Positions 16,043 to 25,028 of a stretch of DNA of 42,109 nucleotides are shown here, one piece after another. Where the stretch lies: positions 1 to 42,109 of the forward strand of contig VAUL01000023.1 of the NCBI GenBank assembly GCA_005774545.1. Reading direction: 5' to 3'. Origin of the DNA: Deltaproteobacteria bacterium (GTDB lineage Bacteria > Desulfobacterota > Desulfuromonadia > Desulfuromonadales > BM103). Position 1 is the first letter of the stretch. Each line of letters opens with the position of its first letter. The notes beneath the pieces were generated by a model, which did no database searches, was not told the DNA's origin, and saw only the letters and a program-made list of their open reading frames with translations. The position numbers and the translations under genes are program-made.

Positions 16043-17314
16043 CTAACGCCCCAGCGCCTTCCCGCCGATGTCGGTCCGGTAGTGCGCCCCCTCCCAGGCG
16101 ATGGTCCTCACCCCCTGGTAGGCCTTGTCGATCGCGGCGGCGACGGTCGGCCCGCGTCCGGTGACCCCGAGCACGCGGCCGCCGCTGTTGACGATCCGCC
16201 CGCCGGCTTCCGCCGTCCCGGCGTGGAAGACGACCAGGTCGTCGATCTGCTCGGCCTGCTCGAGACCGTCGATCGGGAACCCTTTGGCAAAGTCGCCGGG
16301 ATAGCCGCCGGAGGCCATGACCACGCAGACCGCCGCCTGGTCGTGCCATTCCAGCTCGATGCCTTCGAGATTGCCGCGGGCGCAGGCGATCAGGACCGGC
16401 ACCAGGTCGGATTTGAGGCGCATCAGCAGCGGCTGGCATTCCGGGTCGCCGAACCGGGCGTTGAACTCCAGGGTCTTGACCTCGCCGTCCTTGATCATGA
16501 GCCCGGCATAGAGTACCCCCTGGTAGCGCCGTCCCTCGGCGGCCATGCCGTCGACGGCGCGACGCATGACCTCGGCCATGGCCTTCTCATGCACGGCCGG
16601 GGTCACCACCGGGGCCGGGGAATAGGCCCCCATGCCCCCGGTATTCGGCCCTTCGTCGTTGTCGAACACCGGCTTGTGATCCTGGGCGCTGGCCAGCGGG
16701 ATGATGCGCTGACCGTCGGTGAAGGCCAGGAACGAGGCCTCCTCCCCTTCCAGGAACTCCTCGATGACAACGCGGGACCCGGCCGCGCCGAAGGCATTGC
16801 CGGAAAGCATGTCGCGCACGGCGGCATTCGCCTCCTCGGTGGTGCGGGCGACAATCACCCCCTTGCCGGCAGCCAGGCCGTCGGCTTTGACGACAATCGG
16901 CGCGCCGTGCCGGGCGATGAAGGCCAGTGCCGGCTCGACCTCGGTGAAGACCTCGTAGAAAGCGGTCGGCACCCGGTACTTCTGCATCAGATCCTTGGAA
17001 AACGCCTTGCTCGCCTCGATGATCGCCGCGTTCCGGCGGGCGCCGAAGGCCAGCAGGCCGGCGGCCTCGAAGCGGTCGACCAGGCCGAGCGACAGGGGGA
17101 GTTCCGGGCCGACCACCGTCAGGTCGATCGCCTTCTCCCTGGCGAAGGCCAGCAGGCCGTCGAGATCGTCCACCTTCAGCGGGACGTTTTCGGCCAGCCG
17201 GCCGGTACCGGGGTTGCCCGGCGCACAGTAGATTTTCTTTACCAGCGGCGACTGGGCGATCTTCCAGACCAGCGCGTGTTCGCGGCCGCCGGAACCAACA
17301 ACCAGGACGTTCAT
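16043..17314 (-). CDS. purD: Phosphoribosylamine--glycine ligase PurD
   Basis: The 423-residue ATP-grasp enzyme starts MNVLVVGSGGREHALVWKI and contains VVGPELPL, VVKADGLAAGKGV (ATP-grasp lysine loop), DHKPVFDNDEGPNTGGMGAYSP and FNARFGDPECQPLL, all PurD landmarks. It joins glycine to phosphoribosylamine, the second step of purine synthesis. AGGAG lies 6 nt before the ATG at 17314. The frame stays open for about 1.5 kb upstream, but that stretch is antisense-frame noise over member C. The gene follows member C by 29 bp and is followed by purE. Confidence 0.97.
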   Translation of the reverse strand: MNVLVVGSGGREHALVWKIAQSPLVKKIYCAPGNPGTGRLAENVPLKVDDLDGLLAFAREKAIDLTVVGPELPLSLGLVDRFEAAGLLAFGARRNAAIIEASKAFSKDLMQKYRVPTAFYEVFTEVEPALAFIARHGAPIVVKADGLAAGKGVIVARTTEEANAAVRDMLSGNAFGAAGSRVVIEEFLEGEEASFLAFTDGQRIIPLASAQDHKPVFDNDEGPNTGGMGAYSPAPVVTPAVHEKAMAEVMRRAVDGMAAEGRRYQGVLYAGLMIKDGEVKTLEFNARFGDPECQPLLMRLKSDLVPVLIACARGNLEGIELEWHDQAAVCVVMASGGYPGDFAKGFPIDGLEQAEQIDDLVVFHAGTAEAGGRIVNSGGRVLGVTGRGPTVAAAIDKAYQGVRTIAWEGAHYRTDIGGKALGR

Positions 17315-17343
17315 TGCAGACTCCTGACAGATAATTGCCGGGC

Positions 17344-18873
17344 TCATGGCCCGGTCCTGACAAAAACCACAGCCTGCCGGTCGCTGTAAACCGCTTTCCA
17401 GCCGGGGTTGGCGGCAACCGCCACCGACAGCCAGAACGGTTCGCGACCCGCCGACTTCGGCAGGATCATATAATCGATCCGGTACTTGCGCAAAACATGA
17501 TCGACGATCCGGTCCTTGCCGAAATGGTCGATGTGCTTCTCGTCTCCCAGCTGCGCCCCGCCGAGGACCCCGGCGAGCAGCACCCAGTCGTTGTATTTCT
17601 CGACATCCAGCGTCCGGCCGTCGACGAAGACCTTGTGCTCCTCGCCCAGGGCCCACCCCAGGTATCCGCCCCAGTCGTAGTCGTTGAGGAGGTTGCCGCG
17701 CAGCCCGCTCTGACGGACGAACTCGACCGCCTGCTGCGGGAACTTCACCGAGAGGGGGCCGTTGCGGACCAGCCGGCGGAGGTTGTCGAGGTGCTGGTAG
17801 CTGTTGGCGATGCCGCCGACGAACAGCAGCAGGAGGAGAACCGCCCCGGCCTGCCGGCCGAACCGGGCCAGGCCGTTGCCGGCGGCGGGAAGCGCCAGGA
17901 TGCCGAGGAACGGCAGGTAGCGGACGCTGTTGAAGGCAAACCAGGCGAAGCAGAGCAGCAGGACGCATTGCATCAGGTTGCGCCGCAGACCGTCGCGCAG
18001 CAGTTCGTAGCCCGCCAGCAGCACGATCACCGGGAAGAAGAGATAGATCCAGACCCTCTCGACGGCAACCAGCTGGTAGAGGGAGCGGTATTCGAGGTTG
18101 AGCGCAAAGAACGGCTGGTACTTGGGGTCGAGCGTTTCGCGGTACGCCGGGAGGTAGTTGGTCAGGTTCGGCGTGGCGAGGGCGATCAGCGCCGCCCCGG
18201 CCAGCAAGGCGGCGCTGCGGCAGAAGAATTCCCGGGAGATCTCGCCGCACCAGCCCCGCCGCGCGTTGTTGAGCAAATGGGCGGCGCAGAGAATCTGGCC
18301 GAGCAGAACCCCGCCATGGACGTTCCCCCACAGCAGCATCACGACCGGCAGCCCCCAGGCCACGTCCCGGGGGAGCGTGTCCCGGGCTTCGCCCAGCCGC
18401 TCGAGCAGGGCGACGACCACGGCGAACGCCAAAAACGACAGGAACTGCGGCCGTTCGACCGGAAACCGGGCGAAGAGCAGGACCAGGAAGGTCGCCACCA
18501 GCACCGCATAGCCGAGCGGCCATGCATGCCGCCTCGCCAGCAGCGCCCGGATCATGAGCCAGAGGATCGCGGCGCGCGCGATGAAGAACCCGCCCCACCC
18601 GGCCAGGGCGTAGAGCAGCGCATAGCCGAGCTGGGCCAGCCAGTAGGAGGTCAGGATGAAATACTGGCGGGGATCGACGGCGCCGCCCGTGCCGGCGCTG
18701 AACGGGTCGGCGGCCGGCAGGGCGCGATGCTGCAGGATCCACTCGCCGGTGTTCAGGTGCCAGAAGAAGTCGGGGTCCTTGACCGGCGCCAGCAGGTAGG
18801 TCAGGGCGAAAAGGACCGCCACCCCTGTCCACCAGGCCCGGAGCAGCCAGCGTTCATCGGGAAATTGCGTCAT
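17344..18873 (-). CDS. GT-C-like polytopic membrane protein (family member C)
   Basis: The 509-residue protein contains the whole family pattern: [14 protein letters not shown] after the first helix, [48 protein letters not shown] and [13 protein letters not shown]. It is closest by eye to member D, with which it is adjacent. The ATG at 18873 lies 4 nt after the stop of D; an earlier in-frame ATG at 18903 would overlap D. Position between purH and purD is unexpected for a membrane protein of likely glycan function. Substrate unknown. Confidence 0.82.
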   Translation of the reverse strand: MTQFPDERWLLRAWWTGVAVLFALTYLLAPVKDPDFFWHLNTGEWILQHRALPAADPFSAGTGGAVDPRQYFILTSYWLAQLGYALLYALAGWGGFFIARAAILWLMIRALLARRHAWPLGYAVLVATFLVLLFARFPVERPQFLSFLAFAVVVALLERLGEARDTLPRDVAWGLPVVMLLWGNVHGGVLLGQILCAAHLLNNARRGWCGEISREFFCRSAALLAGAALIALATPNLTNYLPAYRETLDPKYQPFFALNLEYRSLYQLVAVERVWIYLFFPVIVLLAGYELLRDGLRRNLMQCVLLLCFAWFAFNSVRYLPFLGILALPAAGNGLARFGRQAGAVLLLLLFVGGIANSYQHLDNLRRLVRNGPLSVKFPQQAVEFVRQSGLRGNLLNDYDWGGYLGWALGEEHKVFVDGRTLDVEKYNDWVLLAGVLGGAQLGDEKHIDHFGKDRIVDHVLRKYRIDYMILPKSAGREPFWLSVAVAANPGWKAVYSDRQAVVFVRTGP

Positions 18874-18877
18874 CGTC

Positions 18878-20353
18878 TCAGCGCCTGGCCAGAAGAACCG
18901 CATTGCCGGAGGTGGAAAGCACCTGCCATCGGGAATCCCGGGCGACCGCCTGGGTCAAAAGATACGGCCCCCCCTGCTCGACCAGCGGCAGGATAGCGTA
19001 GGTGATCCCGTATTTATCGAAGATTTCGCGCCAGATCAAGCGACCGCCGCCGAAGCTGACCATTTCCGCCGTCAGGGCGTCGCGGCAGGCCTCCGCATCG
19101 AGCGCCCGGCCATCGACGAACACCTGGCGCGTCGGGCCGAGACGCCAGAGCAGATAGCCGCCCCAACGGTAGGTGTTAAACAGGCGGCCATCGACACCGG
19201 CAGCCGCAACCTGCTCGGCAATCTCCACCGGGAAATCATGGTTGGAGACCCAGCCGGCCGCCCTGATCCTGGCAAGATTGCCCCGCTCATTCCAGAGCAG
19301 GCCGGCGACCAGAATCACGGCGGCGGCCAGAACCGGGCCGCGCAGGCGACGGTGCCAGGAGGCGGCCGTGAGCCCGGTCACGACAACCGGCAGCGCCGCC
19401 ACCAGGAAGAACGGCAGATATCGGATCGTCAGCGCCGCATATACCCCCGTGCCGGCCAGGCACAGCAAGGCGAACAGGGAGTGGCGGCGAACGCCGGCCA
19501 GCAGGGCAAGCCCGGCAAGGACGACGAACGCCCCGTAAGCCATGGCCACCGGACGCAGGCTCCCCCGCCAGGCACTGAGAACCGAAACGAATTCATCGTT
19601 GGCGGCGAACATCAGATCCGAGGCTTGGGTCGTCTGGAAAAAGACCGGCACGATGCGGGCGATATTGGGGTTGAGACACCCTGCCGCCAGGCCGACGACC
19701 GCCAGCCGCCAGAGCAGGGGATCGGACGCCGCCCCTGGCCGGCGGAAACCGTTCGTCAGACAGAGGGCCAGGGTCATCAGCAGCAGCCCCTGGCCGAGAA
19801 GAAACCCGCCATGGAGGTTGCCCCACAGCAGCATGACGATCCCGACCAGCCAGAAATGCCGCCGGGACGGGATCGTCGCGCCGCGCCAGAAACCGTCCAG
19901 CAGCAGATACAGCCAGGCGAAACAGAGGAAGGAGAAAAACTGGGGCCGTTCCACCGGGTAGAGGTCGAAAATCAACGCGAGGCACACCAGGCCGACACTG
20001 CCCCAGAGCCAGGGATCCTCCCGCCGGCGCAGCCACAAAATCCCGGCAAAAACCGCGAACACCGCCAGGCGCAGCAGGTAGATTCCCGGCCAGCCCAGGA
20101 CGGCATGACTGGCGAAGTAAAGGAGCTGGCTGAGCCAGTACCCCTTGATGATGAACAGCTGCCGGGCATCGAGTTCGAGGGGCGTGACAAAGGAAAACGG
20201 ATCGGGGATCGGCCAACTGCCCCGCTGCCAGAGCCACTCCCCGACCTTGAGATGCCAGAAGAAATCGGGATCCTGAACCGGTCGGGCCAGCCAGGTCACG
20301 GCGGCCAGCGCCAGCAGGAGAACCGGCCAGAAAATGAGGGAGAGGGCCTTCAT
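18878..20353 (-). CDS. GT-C-like polytopic membrane protein (family member D)
   Basis: The 491-residue protein begins with a membrane helix ([22 protein letters not shown]) and [14 protein letters not shown], then [51 protein letters not shown] and [12 protein letters not shown]. It has about ten hydrophobic segments and a soluble C-terminal part. No clear Shine-Dalgarno precedes the ATG; the upstream bases on this strand read GCCTCCT, so translation may rely on coupling or on a different start. It lies 71 bp after purH and directly before member C, suggesting that the C/D pair arose by tandem duplication. Confidence 0.8.
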   Translation of the reverse strand: MKALSLIFWPVLLLALAAVTWLARPVQDPDFFWHLKVGEWLWQRGSWPIPDPFSFVTPLELDARQLFIIKGYWLSQLLYFASHAVLGWPGIYLLRLAVFAVFAGILWLRRREDPWLWGSVGLVCLALIFDLYPVERPQFFSFLCFAWLYLLLDGFWRGATIPSRRHFWLVGIVMLLWGNLHGGFLLGQGLLLMTLALCLTNGFRRPGAASDPLLWRLAVVGLAAGCLNPNIARIVPVFFQTTQASDLMFAANDEFVSVLSAWRGSLRPVAMAYGAFVVLAGLALLAGVRRHSLFALLCLAGTGVYAALTIRYLPFFLVAALPVVVTGLTAASWHRRLRGPVLAAAVILVAGLLWNERGNLARIRAAGWVSNHDFPVEIAEQVAAAGVDGRLFNTYRWGGYLLWRLGPTRQVFVDGRALDAEACRDALTAEMVSFGGGRLIWREIFDKYGITYAILPLVEQGGPYLLTQAVARDSRWQVLSTSGNAVLLARR

Positions 20354-20424
20354 AGGAGGCAGTGCCGCGGCGGCGGCCGGGCGGGGATCAAGTCCCTGCC
20401 GGCCGCCGCGCGAACAGTAAAGGA

Positions 20425-21990
20425 TCAGTGCCGGAAGTGGCGCATCCCGGTGAACACCATCGCCATCCCGTGCTCGTCGGCGGCGGCGATCACCTCGGCG
20501 TCGCGCATCGAACCGCCCGGCTGGATGACGGCGGTGATGCCGACGGCGGCGGCGTTGTCGATGCCGTCGCGGAACGGGAAGAAGGCGTCGGAGGCCATGG
20601 CCGCCCCCTTGACCTCGAGGCCGGCGTGCTCGGCCTTGATGGCGGCGATGCGCGCCGAGTTGACCCGGCTCATCTGCCCGGCGCCGACGCCGATGGTCAT
20701 GTTCCCCCGGCCGTAGACGATGGCGTTGGACTTGACGAACTTGGCGACCCGCCAGCTAAAGAGCAGATCCTGCATCTCCTGCTCGGTCGGCTGGCGCTTG
20801 CTGACCACCTTGAGCTCGGCGTAGAGATCGAGGTCGGCATCCTGCACCAGCATCCCGCCGCTGACCCGCTTGAGATCGAGGCGGGCGGAAGGCTGCGCGG
20901 GCCACATGCCGCACTCGAGGAGGCGCACGTTCTTCTTGGCGGCAACGACTTCGCTGGCCGCGGCGGAAACTTTCGGGGCGATGATCACCTCGACGAACTG
21001 GCGGTCGCAGATCGCCGCGGCGGTGGCGGCGTCAAGCTCGCGATTGAAGGCGATGATCCCGCCGAAGGCCGACTCGGGATCGGTCTTGTAAGCCTTGTCG
21101 TAGGCCTCCAGCAGACTGGCGCCGACCGCCACGCCGCACGGGTTGGCATGCTTGACGATGACGCAGGCCGGCCCCTCGGGGAACTGCTTGACGCACTCCA
21201 CGGCGGCATCGGTGTCGGCGATGTTGTTGTAGGAGAGTTCCTTCCCCTGCAACTGGCGGGCCGTGGCGATGGAGGCTTCCGGCACCTGCTTCTCGATGTA
21301 GAAGGCGCTCGACTGGTGGCTGTTCTCGCCGTAGCGCAGGACTTGCGCCTTGTGGTACTGCAGCGTCAGGACCGGCGGGTAGACCGCGTCGTCCTCGCCG
21401 AGCTTCTTGCCGAGCCAGTTGGAGATCGCCCCGTCGTAGGCGGCGGTGTGCTGGTAGACCTTCACGGCCAGGCGGAAGTTGGTGCCCTTGCCGACCGCGC
21501 CGCCGCTCTGCTTCATCTCGTCGAGGACCACGCGGTAGTCGGCCGGGTCCACCAGCACGGTGACGTCGGCGTTGTTCTTGGCCGCGCTGCGCAGCATGGT
21601 CGGCCCGCCGATATCGATGTTCTCGATGGCGTCTTCCAGGGTGCAGTCCGCGTTGGCCACGGTCGCCTCGAAGGGGTAGAGGTTGACCACCACCATGTCG
21701 ATCGGCTCGATGCCGTGCGCCTGCATGGTCGCGACGTGCTCGGGGTTGGCGCGCATGCCGAGCAGCCCGCCGTGGACCTTGGGGTGCAGCGTCTTGACCC
21801 GGCCGTCGAGCATTTCCGGAAAGCCGGTGAATTCGGAGACGTCCTTGACGGTCAGGCCGGCATCACGGAGCATCCTGGCGGTGCCGCCGGTGGAGAGGAT
21901 CTCGACGCCGTAGCCGGCCAGTTCTTTGGCGAAGTCGAGGACGCCGGTCTTGTCGGACACGCTGATCAGCGCACGCTTGATGATGGCCAT
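20425..21990 (-). CDS. purH: Bifunctional AICAR formyltransferase/IMP cyclohydrolase PurH
   Basis: The 521-residue protein has an N-terminal MGS-like IMP cyclohydrolase domain ([44 protein letters not shown]) and a C-terminal AICAR transformylase domain with [23 protein letters not shown] and [12 protein letters not shown]. It carries out the last two steps of IMP synthesis. The ATG at 21990 is preceded by TTGGAGG. The gene lies 54 bp after the ASKHA gene and 71 bp before member D, so purine synthesis and two membrane proteins may share a message. No riboswitch or PUR box was seen in the short upstream gap. Confidence 0.97.
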   Translation of the reverse strand: MAIIKRALISVSDKTGVLDFAKELAGYGVEILSTGGTARMLRDAGLTVKDVSEFTGFPEMLDGRVKTLHPKVHGGLLGMRANPEHVATMQAHGIEPIDMVVVNLYPFEATVANADCTLEDAIENIDIGGPTMLRSAAKNNADVTVLVDPADYRVVLDEMKQSGGAVGKGTNFRLAVKVYQHTAAYDGAISNWLGKKLGEDDAVYPPVLTLQYHKAQVLRYGENSHQSSAFYIEKQVPEASIATARQLQGKELSYNNIADTDAAVECVKQFPEGPACVIVKHANPCGVAVGASLLEAYDKAYKTDPESAFGGIIAFNRELDAATAAAICDRQFVEVIIAPKVSAAASEVVAAKKNVRLLECGMWPAQPSARLDLKRVSGGMLVQDADLDLYAELKVVSKRQPTEQEMQDLLFSWRVAKFVKSNAIVYGRGNMTIGVGAGQMSRVNSARIAAIKAEHAGLEVKGAAMASDAFFPFRDGIDNAAAVGITAVIQPGGSMRDAEVIAAADEHGMAMVFTGMRHFRH

Positions 21991-22044
21991 GGGGAAACCT
22001 CCAAGCTGGGGTGAATGCAAACAGGGATGGTGCCGGTCTGTTGC

Positions 22045-23355
22045 CTAGGCGAATTCCAGTGCCGCAAGGAAGCGCTTTTCGAAGGCCGGCGTTCCCGACA
22101 AAGGGAGCGGCCGGATCGCCGTCAGCAGGGGCGCCAGCCGCTCCGCCCCGCCGGGGTCGGCCAGGAAGGCGCCGAGGCCGTCGAGCACCCCGTTCGGCAC
22201 GAAGAAGGAGTTATCTACCATGCCCTCAGGGAGCATGGCAATCCCCTTGAGCGCGGCCGCGGGGAGGGCCGCGCCGAAGGCGCCGGTGATCAGCACGGCG
22301 GCGACTTCCCCGGCGTCCAGGCCGGCCCGGCCGAGCAACACGTCGATCCCGGCGCGCACTGCCCCCTTGGCCAGCTGTAGCTGGCGGACATCGTCCTGGG
22401 TCAGGCGCAGCTCCAGGCCGGCGTCGCGGTGGAAGCGCACCGCCCACCCCGCCCCGTCCCGCACCAGGTAACGCGCCAGGTTGGTGCCGACCTCCTCCGG
22501 GGCGACGATGCGCCCGCCGGCATCGATCAGCCCCCCCTGCCGGGCCGCGGCGATCAGGGCCAGCAGGCCGCTGCCGCACAGCCCCGCCGGCCGGCCGCCG
22601 CCGTGCACCTCGAGCAGCAGGCGGTCGGCGGCGAGCTGCACGCCGGTCACGGCACCCGGCGCCAGCGGCATGCCGCAGGCGATGTTGCCGGCCTCGAAGG
22701 CCGGGCCGGCGGCCGCCGAGGTCACCAGCCACCGCCCCCCGGCCCGCAGGGCCAGTTCGGCATTGGTGCCGAGATCCAGGACCAGGCAGTGCTGAGTGCT
22801 GAGCGCTAAGCGCTGCGTGGCAAGCCCATACAGGACCGCCACCAGGTCGCCGCCGACGAAGCCGGAAACGGCCGGGAAGAGCTGCAGCGGCACGGGCAGG
22901 CCGAGATCGGCCGCGGCGGCGGGGAGGCTGGAGAGGGCCGTCAGCGGGGAGCGGTGCGGCGGGTGGATCAGCGCATCGACCGGCAGGCGGCAGAGCAGGT
23001 GGCAGATCCCGGGGTTGCCGGCCGCGGCGGCGCCGGCGATCCGTTCCGGGGCGACCCCCGCCCGGCCGAGGAGCGTCGTGACCAGGGTGCGCATCCCGTC
23101 CTGGAGGAGGTGCTGCAATGCGTCCGCGGCGCCGTCGCGGGCGCGCTGCAGGCGGGTCAGGATGTCGGCGCCGAGCGGCCGCTGCGGATTGGCCAGGCGC
23201 TCTTCGGCGAGCACCGTGCCGTCGGCCGCCAGCAGCCGGCCGACCAGGGTGGTGGTGCCCAGATCCAGGGCGAGAAAACAGTGCTGAGCGCCGGGCGCTG
23301 AGCGATGAGTATCGTGTGCGGCCCCCGCCGGACTTGTGTCGCGGTTTTCACTCAT
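22045..23355 (-). CDS. RACo-like ASKHA-domain ATPase lacking the ferredoxin domain
   Basis: The 436-residue protein has two acetate kinase/Hsp70/actin-type phosphate loops, LALDLGTTTLVG (near residue 30) and LVLDLGTNAELAL (near 190). Further motifs are AAAGNPGICHLLC, AGPAFEAGNIACGM, GLCGSGLLALIAAARQGGLID and LITGAFGA. These match the C-terminal region of reductive activators of corrinoid proteins (RACo/DUF4445), which couple ATP hydrolysis to cobalt reduction. The usual N-terminal [2Fe-2S] domain is missing, and no corrinoid methyltransferase is in the window, so the substrate is unknown. Heptanucleotide repeats form the start codon region and lie just before both phosphate loops. The gene follows alr by 41 bp. 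Confidence 0.82.
   Translation of the reverse strand: MSENRDTSPAGAAHDTHRSAPGAQHCFLALDLGTTTLVGRLLAADGTVLAEERLANPQRPLGADILTRLQRARDGAADALQHLLQDGMRTLVTTLLGRAGVAPERIAGAAAAGNPGICHLLCRLPVDALIHPPHRSPLTALSSLPAAAADLGLPVPLQLFPAVSGFVGGDLVAVLYGLATQRLALSTQHCLVLDLGTNAELALRAGGRWLVTSAAAGPAFEAGNIACGMPLAPGAVTGVQLAADRLLLEVHGGGRPAGLCGSGLLALIAAARQGGLIDAGGRIVAPEEVGTNLARYLVRDGAGWAVRFHRDAGLELRLTQDDVRQLQLAKGAVRAGIDVLLGRAGLDAGEVAAVLITGAFGAALPAAALKGIAMLPEGMVDNSFFVPNGVLDGLGAFLADPGGAERLAPLLTAIRPLPLSGTPAFEKRFLAALEFA
22789..22816. repeat. Heptanucleotide repeat array 2 (inside the ASKHA gene)
   Basis: Four 7-mers in phase, GTGCTGA, GTGCTGA, GCGCTAA and GCGCTGC, are translated on the minus strand as part of LATQRLALSTQHC, directly before the second phosphate loop LVLDLGT. 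The frame is kept. Confidence 0.65.
23281..23315. repeat. Heptanucleotide repeat array 3 (inside the ASKHA gene)
   Basis: Five 7-mers, GTGCTGA, GCGCCGG, GCGCTGA, GCGATGA and GTATCGT, are translated as THRSAPGAQHC just before the first phosphate loop LALDLGT. The variants are more degenerate than in the other arrays. Confidence 0.6.
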
Positions 23356-23410
23356 CGCTCAGCACTCATCGCTCATCGCTGCGTCTCTGCCTTGACTCAT
23401 CGCTCAGTAC
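23352..23410. repeat. Heptanucleotide repeat array 4 (between alr and the ASKHA gene)
   Basis: TCATCGC, TCAGCAC, TCATCGC and TCATCGC (23352-23379), then after a 17-bp break TCATCGC and TCAGTAC (23397-23410). The first unit contains the ATG of the ASKHA gene (CAT, 23353-23355); the last pair contains the alr stop codon (TCA, 23397-23399). Confidence 0.75.
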
Positions 23411-24536
23411 CGACAAAGACCCGCGGCACCCTTTTGCTGATATTGCAGAACACTTCGTAAGTGATGGTGCCGATCTTGTCGGCCCACTCCCTGGCGGTGA
23501 TGCACTCGTCGCCGTCGCGGCCGAGCAGGGTGACCCGGTCGCCGACCGCCGCAGCGGGGATGTCGGTGACGTCGACCAGGATCCAGTCCATGCACACGGT
23601 GCCGGCGACCGGGGCGCGCCGGCCGCGGATCAGGACGTCCCCGCGGTTGGTCAGCAGCCGGTTGTAGCCGTCGGCATAGCCGACCGGCACCGCCGCCAGC
23701 TTCGAGGGGCGGGTGGTGACGAAGCGGTGGGCGTAGGAGATCCCCTCGCCGGCCGGCACCTCCTTGAGCTGGGCGATCTGGCTGAGGAAGCGCATGACCG
23801 GCCGCTGCGGGACCTCCTCTTCGAAGGGGGTGCCGGTCAGCCCGCCGTACAGGGAGATTCCGGGGCGGACCAGGTTGCAGCCGGCCAGGTCGCGGCTGAA
23901 GACGGCGGCGCTGTTGGCCAGATGCAGGTAGCGCGGCGCGAAGCCGGCGGCACGCACCCGGTCGACGACGGCCCGGAAGCGCTCGGTCTGGGCGGCGGTA
24001 AACGGCTGCTCCGGTTCGTCGGCCATCGCCAGGTGGCTGATGACCCCGCGCACCTCGAGCCCCGGCAGCCCCTTGAGAACGGCGAGGACGTCGCCGAGCC
24101 GCTCGGGGCGGAAGCCGAGCCGCCCCATACCGGTGTCGATCTTGAGGTGGCAGGCGATGCGCGCCCCCGCCGCGCGGGCCGCCGCGTCGAGCCGGCGGGC
24201 GGCGTCGAGATCGTAGAGGGCCGGCTGCAGATCGTGGGCGAGGACGGCCTGTTCCTCGTCCGGGAAGACCCCGCCGAGGACCACCACCGGCCGGGTGATG
24301 CCGTAGCGGCGCAGGTCGAGCCCCTCGCCGACCAGGGCCACGCCGAACTGGTCGGCGCCGGCGGCGGCCAGGGCCGGAGCGACGCCGCGGGCGCCGTGGC
24401 CGTAGGCATCGGCCTTGACGACGGCGAGGATCTCGCAGGCCGGACCGACCCGGTGCCGGACCTGGTGCAGGTTGAAGCGAAGTGCCTCCAGATCGATTTC
24501 AACACGGGTCGGGCGGGTCAGCGGTGGCGTGCTCAT
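23397..24536 (-). CDS. alr: Alanine racemase
   Basis: The 379-residue PLP enzyme has the cofactor lysine in VVKADAYGHG (Lys41), the substrate-side tyrosine in GEGISYAHRF (Tyr268), HLKIDTGMGRLGF, and PVAGTVCMDWILVDV. It interconverts L- and D-alanine for peptidoglycan. The ATG at 24536 gives the normal family N-terminus (TRPTRVEIDLEALRFNL); an in-frame extension to 24848 crosses cooT and is rejected. It starts 145 bp from the divergent cooT gene and probably heads the alr-ASKHA-purH unit. The stop codon is part of a heptanucleotide repeat. Confidence 0.96.
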   Translation of the reverse strand: MSTPPLTRPTRVEIDLEALRFNLHQVRHRVGPACEILAVVKADAYGHGARGVAPALAAAGADQFGVALVGEGLDLRRYGITRPVVVLGGVFPDEEQAVLAHDLQPALYDLDAARRLDAAARAAGARIACHLKIDTGMGRLGFRPERLGDVLAVLKGLPGLEVRGVISHLAMADEPEQPFTAAQTERFRAVVDRVRAAGFAPRYLHLANSAAVFSRDLAGCNLVRPGISLYGGLTGTPFEEEVPQRPVMRFLSQIAQLKEVPAGEGISYAHRFVTTRPSKLAAVPVGYADGYNRLLTNRGDVLIRGRRAPVAGTVCMDWILVDVTDIPAAAVGDRVTLLGRDGDECITAREWADKIGTITYEVFCNISKRVPRVFVGTER

Positions 24537-24621
24537 GGAATCTGCAACCTCGGGGCGGGGATGGTCAGCGGCATTTAACCACGCGCCACCCGGGGTGTAA
24601 AGAGGCGACCGCGCGAAAAAG

Positions 24622-24651
24622 TTGACAGCGAAGAGGCAACCTTTATATGGT
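24622..24651 (+). promoter_or_regulatory. sigma-70-type promoter for cooT (and the thiamine genes by readthrough)
   Basis: A perfect TTGACA (24622-24627) is followed by two possible -10 boxes, TATATG after 16 bp (24644-24649) and TATGGT after 18 bp (24646-24651), each matching four of six. It is about 30 bp upstream of cooT and is the only good plus-strand promoter seen before the TPP riboswitch. Confidence 0.5.
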
Positions 24652-24681
24652 GATTCGATTGCTTGAGCGAGGGACCGACCA

Positions 24682-24867
24682 ATGTGCATGAACGACGGAC
24701 ATTTCCTGCTGGTGCAGGGCGACACGGAAACCCACCTCGACGACATCGCCGCCATCCTGCCGGCGGCCGGCAGGCTGCGCCTGGTGGACGTGCTCGGCAA
24801 GCAGCGCGAGGTTACCGGCAGCATCGTGGAGATTGATCTGCTGAACAAGCGGATCGTGATCGGTTAA
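24682..24867 (+). CDS. CooT-like small nickel-binding protein
   Basis: The 61-residue protein begins MCMNDGHFLLVQGD and continues with HLDDIAAILPAAGRLRLVDVLGKQREVTGSIVEIDLLNKRIVI, matching the CooT family in size and pattern (Cys at position 2, small beta-barrel). Family members bind Ni(II) through Cys2 and are linked to carbon monoxide dehydrogenase maturation, although many occur without CODH. GAGGG lies upstream at usable distance and the Cys2 rule fixes the start. No CODH gene is in the window. It ends 7 bp before the thiamine riboswitch and probably shares its transcript. Confidence 0.8.
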   Translation: MCMNDGHFLLVQGDTETHLDDIAAILPAAGRLRLVDVLGKQREVTGSIVEIDLLNKRIVIG

Positions 24868-24874
24868 GCAGATT

Positions 24875-24968
24875 CCGCTGGGGGAGCGAGCTTGCCTCGC
24901 TGAGAGTTCCGCACGGGGCGGAGCGACCCCTCGAACCTGATCCGGGTCATGCCGGCGGAGGGAAGCGG
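24875..24968 (+). promoter_or_regulatory. TPP (THI-box) riboswitch
   Basis: The sequence contains the conserved thi-box elements GCTGAGAG (24899-24906), GACCCCTCGAACCTGATC and the final GGAGGGAAGCGG, with a closing stem CCGCT (24875-24879) and AGCGG (24964-24968). It is directly upstream of thiE-thiD and is followed by a terminator, so it should act by TPP-dependent premature termination. Confidence 0.95.
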
Positions 24969-24988
24969 CGAAACTGGCGTCCGAACGG

Positions 24989-25024
24989 ACCGCCGCGTCG
25001 CCTTTTCCGGCCGCGGCGGTTTTT
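24989..25024 (+). terminator. Riboswitch-controlled intrinsic terminator
   Basis: A perfect 9-bp stem, ACCGCCGCG (24989-24997) with CGCGGCGGT (25012-25020), is followed by TTTT. It ends only 4 nt before the ATG of thiE-thiD. The only purine-rich segment near the start, GCGGCGG, is inside the stem, so the same hairpin may also block ribosome binding. Confidence 0.8.
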
Positions 25025-25028
25025 CGTT

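Noticed and set aside
16043-18832. A single 929-codon gene covering purD and the region upstream
   Set aside because: The N-terminal 500 codons are a shifted frame of member C; purD has its own AGGAG and ATG at 17314.
21991-22044. Cobalamin or purine riboswitch near the corrinoid-activator-like gene and purH
   Set aside because: The gap is only 54 bp and contains no conserved box of either class.
23352-23410. CRISPR-like array
   Set aside because: The repeat unit is only 7 bp, without spacers of constant length, and no cas gene is present.
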